Below, piece by piece: positions 61,070-64,000 of a DNA stretch of 64,000 nucleotides (the stretch's first letter is position 1; the number at the start of each line of letters is the position of its first letter). The notes beneath the pieces were generated by a model, which saw only the letters and a program-made list of their open reading frames with translations, was not told the DNA's origin and did no database searches. The position numbers and the translations under genes are program-made. The DNA is from Pirellulales bacterium (GTDB lineage Bacteria > Planctomycetota > Planctomycetia > Pirellulales > JANQPP01): NCBI GenBank assembly GCA_028289405.1, contig JANQPP010000175.1:1-64000 (forward strand). Direction: 5' to 3'.

Positions 61070-61618
61070 ATGTCCGAAGCTCAGCAACAGGAATCGCTTT
61101 GGGTGATGCGTGCCCAAGTTGGCGACCGGGAGGCTCTGGACTCACTCTTGCGTTGTATCCAGCAGCCGGTTTACTCGTATCTCAAGAATATGATTCAAGA
61201 CGCGTCCGCCGCTGAAGACACGTTGCAGGATGTTTTCTTGGTGATAGTTCGCAAGGTAAGAACACTCCGCGAACCAAGCCTTTTTCGACCCTGGGTTTAT
61301 CGGATTGCTTATCGGCAAGCAATTAAAGCACTACGTCGCGAAAGAAGATGGCAGGAACAGGATGTTGAACCACAATTCCTAGATGACGAACATGCAATGC
61401 CAATGACCTCTTCTGAATACATGGTCGAACGAACCGAGATTGAAAACTCACTCCTTCGGCTTTCGCCTCAAGTGCGAGCGGTAATAACGCTGCATTACTT
61501 GAACGAGTTGTCGATTAGAGAGGTGGGAGATATTCTTGGTCTCCCAATTGGCACAGTGAAGTCTCGACTTGCATACGGCTTGCGAAGTCTACGCGGATTC
61601 TTGAAGCGTAAACCATAA
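61070..61618 (+). CDS. ECF-type RNA polymerase sigma factor
   Basis: 182 residues, complete. Region 2: ALDSLLRCIQQPVYSYLKNMI, DTLQDVFLVIVRKVRTLR and the FRPWVYRIAYRQAIKALRRERR end. Region 4: LSPQVRAVITLHYLNELSIREVGDILGLPIGTVKSRLAYGLRSLRGFLKR, a clean helix-turn-helix. It directs RNA polymerase to a specific promoter set. No zinc-binding anti-sigma (HxxxCxxC) is next to it, only a small membrane protein. Its mRNA has a hairpin over the ribosome binding site. Confidence 0.93.
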   Translation: MSEAQQQESLWVMRAQVGDREALDSLLRCIQQPVYSYLKNMIQDASAAEDTLQDVFLVIVRKVRTLREPSLFRPWVYRIAYRQAIKALRRERRWQEQDVEPQFLDDEHAMPMTSSEYMVERTEIENSLLRLSPQVRAVITLHYLNELSIREVGDILGLPIGTVKSRLAYGLRSLRGFLKRKP

Positions 61619-61632
61619 CCTGACAGGGATTG

Positions 61633-61672
61633 TCATGTACGACATGATGCGACCTAGTCTTATTGCAATAAG
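61633..61672 (+). promoter_or_regulatory. Two dyads in front of the small membrane gene
   Basis: TCATGT-ACG-ACATGA at 61633-61647 and the perfect 14-bp palindrome CTTATTGCAATAAG at 61659-61672. The second overlaps the first bases of the AGGAG ribosome binding site (61671-61675). Candidate protein-binding or RNA-regulatory sites in a 63-base gap. Confidence 0.4.
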
Positions 61673-61681
61673 GAGTGACTC

Positions 61682-61987
61682 ATGGAAAACAACGATTCCC
61701 TTGACGCCATACGTCGTAAAGCACTGGATAGCTATGAATTATGGGACACACTGACCAAGTTTTTCGTCGGGTTGACAATTGTAGCTGAAATCGGGCTTGG
61801 AATCACCCTAATCTGGTTTACGGACTTCACGGATCCTTTACAACGCCTGATTTTTCTTGCCGCCGTAATGGTTTATGCACCAATTGTCTTTTTCTTAGTT
61901 ACGCTCGGCTACCGAGCCGAACGAAACACAGAATGTGTCCTCCGGGCGATTGACTTACTTAGACAGACATCAAAGGAGCAGGAGTAG
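61682..61987 (+). CDS. Small membrane protein downstream of the sigma factor
   Basis: 101 residues with two hydrophobic helices (LTKFFVGLTIVAEIGLGITLIW and LIFLAAVMVYAPIVFFLVTLGY), a charged N-terminal part and a charged cytoplasmic C-tail. AGGAG precedes the ATG. It starts 63 bases after the sigma gene on the same strand. It lacks the anti-sigma zinc motif, so an anti-sigma role would be by a new fold; unknown. Confidence 0.6.
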   Translation: MENNDSLDAIRRKALDSYELWDTLTKFFVGLTIVAEIGLGITLIWFTDFTDPLQRLIFLAAVMVYAPIVFFLVTLGYRAERNTECVLRAIDLLRQTSKEQE

Positions 61988-62064
61988 GAAGACCCGATAA
62001 GCTAAGGATGACAAAACAGCCAAACAGGACCAGAAGATCAAATGTGCCGCAACTCATCCTTGGA

Positions 62065-62931
62065 TTACCCGGACAGAGTTCGATTGATTCCTTCTTCGTA
62101 TGACACGATTTCTCGATAGCCCAATTCCTGACGAATACGGCTTGTGTCATAGACAATGCCCTGCTCAAACCTCAATCCATCGGGTTCCGTTTTCTCACCT
62201 TGTGATGCTGGCAGCATGGAAAGCCTTTCTTCAACCGTGGGAGTGTCCTGTTCCCCGACATTGAAAATCTTACCACCGGCATCCGGATGGGTCGCTGCCA
62301 AGGCAATTGCATGAGCCACATTCTCTACGAAACCATGGGTCCACCGCCAATTTAGATGGCGGGTGAAATGGTAATAATGGTCCAAGCCTTGTCCGGTTTC
62401 GGGTCCATACACTTTCGGAAGTCGTAGGATGGTGCCGGAAATATTAGCGTCTCCAAGAAGCTCTTTTTCCATGAGAATCTTGTCGTAGTCATGTTTCCAA
62501 TCTCCAGGCTCGGAATCCGAGCGATACGGATAGAGCTTTGTTCGCAGTTCTGATTCCTCAGTAAGTGGCATGGCCTGAACTGCTCCGGTCTCAAAACCCT
62601 GAAACACGCCGAACGCTCGGTATACGTCGCCGCTGCTGACGCCGACAATTCGCTGAGCTTTGCCAGAGAAGAACTTGACCGCAGCATGGCCGTCGGCCTG
62701 CCCCATCGCAATCATGTGAACAACAACTTCGGGTTGCAGCATCCCGACTGCCTCGGGGAATTCAACGACGGGAATGGCCGCCTGACTTGAGCGGATATGC
62801 TGAACGTCATCTAGCACGTGCGACTCGGTTTGGCCCCGATGGAAGACAGTAACATTGTGCCCCCAATCAGTCAGGCTACGGACGACATGCGGGCCGATGA
62901 AGTTTGTTCCGCCGATTACTAAGATTCGCAT
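62065..62931 (-). CDS. NAD-dependent epimerase/dehydratase family protein
   Basis: 288 residues, short-chain extended reductase fold. ILVIGGTNFIGPHVV is the dinucleotide-binding glycine motif, followed by FHRGQTES, VVEFPEAVG and VVHMIAMGQADG; the expected YxxxK is replaced by YDKIL (Tyr149), so catalysis is unsure. The remainder resembles UDP-sugar epimerases and RNA-binding/chloroplast-stem-loop-binding-like reductases. Convergent with the small membrane gene. Sits in a less GC-rich region. Confidence 0.82.
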   Translation of the reverse strand: MRILVIGGTNFIGPHVVRSLTDWGHNVTVFHRGQTESHVLDDVQHIRSSQAAIPVVEFPEAVGMLQPEVVVHMIAMGQADGHAAVKFFSGKAQRIVGVSSGDVYRAFGVFQGFETGAVQAMPLTEESELRTKLYPYRSDSEPGDWKHDYDKILMEKELLGDANISGTILRLPKVYGPETGQGLDHYYHFTRHLNWRWTHGFVENVAHAIALAATHPDAGGKIFNVGEQDTPTVEERLSMLPASQGEKTEPDGLRFEQGIVYDTSRIRQELGYREIVSYEEGINRTLSG

Positions 62932-63274
62932 GACTTCAATTTCCTACTGCGGCATCCATTCACAGTTATCGACCACAGTTTTGTCTGGCGTGGCTCAGGA
63001 TTATAGCAACTCAGCCAGGCTGTCGGAAAGAAAAGGTCGCCTCGGGCAGGGACCGCGCATAAAAAAAGCCCAACGCCAGTCGCCCAGCCGACGCATAAAG
63101 AGACAAAAAATGACCCCCAAGGCAAATGCCAAGAGGGTCACGTCGCTCGTACGACCCTTATCCTTCGAGAAAGGAGAGGATCGCATCGCCCTTCACGCCG
63201 AAGGAAAACGTGATCGGCCTAAATGCCTTGTCCAGCAAGAGGGCGATTGGCCGGCTGGGACGAAATGGCTTCAA
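62932..63274. other. Intergenic stretch with one possible small gene
   Basis: About 340 bases between two leftward genes. Apart from the small open frame at 63001-63186 there is no recognisable gene; other frames read as noise or antisense. Confidence 0.35.
63001..63186 (-). CDS. Possible small membrane protein
   Basis: 61 residues with one hydrophobic helix (VTLLAFALGVIFCLFM) between charged ends. GAAGGG precedes the ATG by five bases and it follows the coiled-coil gene by 88 bases on the same strand. No homology known; it may be a chance frame. Confidence 0.35.
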   Translation of the reverse strand: MRSSPFSKDKGRTSDVTLLAFALGVIFCLFMRRLGDWRWAFFMRGPCPRRPFLSDSLAELL

Positions 63275-64000
63275 CTAGGCCCACGAGACATGGGCGTTTT
63301 CGCCCTCGGATCTGCAATACTCCAGTTCGTACTCGACGCGGCCCAATTCCCTATTCAGGGGCTCCAGGCCCTTCTTCACGCGTTCGATGTCGTCTTGGAG
63401 AATCCTGATTCTTCCCTCTAACTCCTGCCGTTCCGCTTGATTGATTCGCTTGCCAAGCCGTTTCTGGTATTGCTTGATGGCCTTTTCTTTCCCAGCGATC
63501 CAACCCTGTCTGGTTTTTAACTTACCAGCCGCGTCCTTACGGTGGTTTTCATGGCGTCCCAGTGCTTCAATCATACGGTGATCGAGGTGTTTAGACGCTA
63601 ATCCTCGTTTGGCCTTGTGGATCTCCAGTAGCTTCGATTCATGCTTAAGCCGCTCAGCTTCGTACTCCGCATTCTTTGCGATGTAGTCGGCTTTTGTCTT
63701 CGCGAATTTTTGATCTGCGGCTGTGATTTTGGCTTCTGCTGCCTTGATCTTTTTCTTGACCGCGTCTTCCTCATCAACCTGAGCCTGCCACACGAATCGC
63801 TGGCGGAGCAATTTAAGGTCAGCGGCCAGATCACCTTCGGTCTTGCCGGCATCGCGAAGGATTTGGGCGGCTTCCTGTGCGTCGGCCTCATCAAAGGGGT
63901 CGCCCTCTTGTTCGCGGAAGTAGATCCGCCGGAGGAGCAGATAGTACTGGTGATCCAGATGATGATTGTGGCCTTTGACGGCCCAGAATAGGCTGTCTTC
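63275..64000 (-). CDS. Coiled-coil protein, N-terminus beyond the window
   Basis: The frame stays open to the right edge, so at least 241 residues with the start missing; the TTG at 63811 is not a true start. It begins (in the window) EDSLFWAVKGHNHHLDHQYYLLLRRIYF and continues with a long charged helical region in heptad-like repeats (KKIKAAEAKITAADQKFAKTK, GKEKAIKQYQKRLGKRINQ, RIRILQDDIERVKKGLEPL). Possibly a cytoplasmic filament-like or SMC-like partner; no family recognised. Confidence 0.7.
   Translation of the reverse strand, partial: EDSLFWAVKGHNHHLDHQYYLLLRRIYFREQEGDPFDEADAQEAAQILRDAGKTEGDLAADLKLLRQRFVWQAQVDEEDAVKKKIKAAEAKITAADQKFAKTKADYIAKNAEYEAERLKHESKLLEIHKAKRGLASKHLDHRMIEALGRHENHRKDAAGKLKTRQGWIAGKEKAIKQYQKRLGKRINQAERQELEGRIRILQDDIERVKKGLEPLNRELGRVEYELEYCRSEGENAHVSWA

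Noticed and set aside
1-64000. CRISPR arrays, rRNA genes, riboswitches
   Set aside because: No regular spaced repeats, no rRNA-like sequence and no riboswitch core were seen.

Overview
The window is bacterial chromosome from a planctomycete, most likely in or near the order Pirellulales. The basis is gene content: PVC-type CxxCH heme proteins, a DUF1592/DUF1552 pair, DUF1080, several PEP-CTERM proteins, dockerin repeats in otherwise non-cellulolytic proteins, an LEPR-XLL-like giant surface protein, and short membrane-anchored or leucine-rich-repeat proteins starting with a positively charged stretch before one hydrophobic helix. Most of the DNA is GC-rich; by eye roughly 60.2-63 kb is less so. 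Genes run off both edges: a GlcF-type iron-sulfur subunit on the left and a coiled-coil protein on the right.

Layout. 0-10 kb: GlcF end, PEP-CTERM/dockerin protein, DUF1810, small lipoprotein-like gene, PilZ protein, DUF885 peptidase, YjbR/MmcQ protein, metallo-beta-lactamase hydrolase, and a regulatory pair (HTH-PTS IIA fusion plus a degenerate receiver-domain protein). 10-17 kb: secreted cyclase-fold protein with a CxxCH motif, spondin-type PEP-CTERM protein, HAF-repeat/dockerin/PEP-CTERM protein, and a dockerin gene split by a complete ISL3-family insertion sequence with an 8-bp target duplication. 17-29 kb: beta-lactamase-type serine hydrolase and an exported catabolic block (1169-aa heme/HEAT protein, DUF1080 protein, SGNH hydrolase-amidohydrolase fusion) facing a DUF1592-DUF1552 pair. 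29-44 kb: mostly housekeeping, with LRR protein, Dus, TPR protein, DegP-like protease, zinc-ribbon membrane protein, Aat, ROK kinase and GmhA-like SIS protein, thiamine-binding-like protein, flavin reductase, MFS carrier, polyprenol-phosphate mannosyltransferase-like enzyme and a GT-C membrane glycosyltransferase. 45-48 kb: feoA-feoA-feoB ferrous iron uptake operon. 48-55 kb: small membrane-anchored protein, a Hint-domain protein and a 1252-aa lectin/Ig-like/dockerin surface protein.

56-64 kb looks like an accessory region. The 5' half of a tRNA-Leu(UAA) gene abuts a tyrosine integrase that overlaps an excisionase-like gene and a winged-helix gene. Then come about 650 bp of non-coding DNA, three tandem PEP-CTERM genes with similar promoter-like elements, an ECF sigma factor whose Shine-Dalgarno sequence lies in an 8-bp hairpin, a small membrane protein preceded by a 14-bp palindrome, and an NAD-dependent epimerase.

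No CRISPR array, rRNA gene, complete tRNA gene or replication origin was seen. I do not see a clearly new multi-gene system. The best leads are the sigma factor/PEP-CTERM neighbourhood, the tRNA-integrase junction, the SGNH-amidohydrolase fusion, the HTH-IIA/receiver pair and the Hint protein without a toxin domain. All functions are inferred from sequence motifs; no database search was run.
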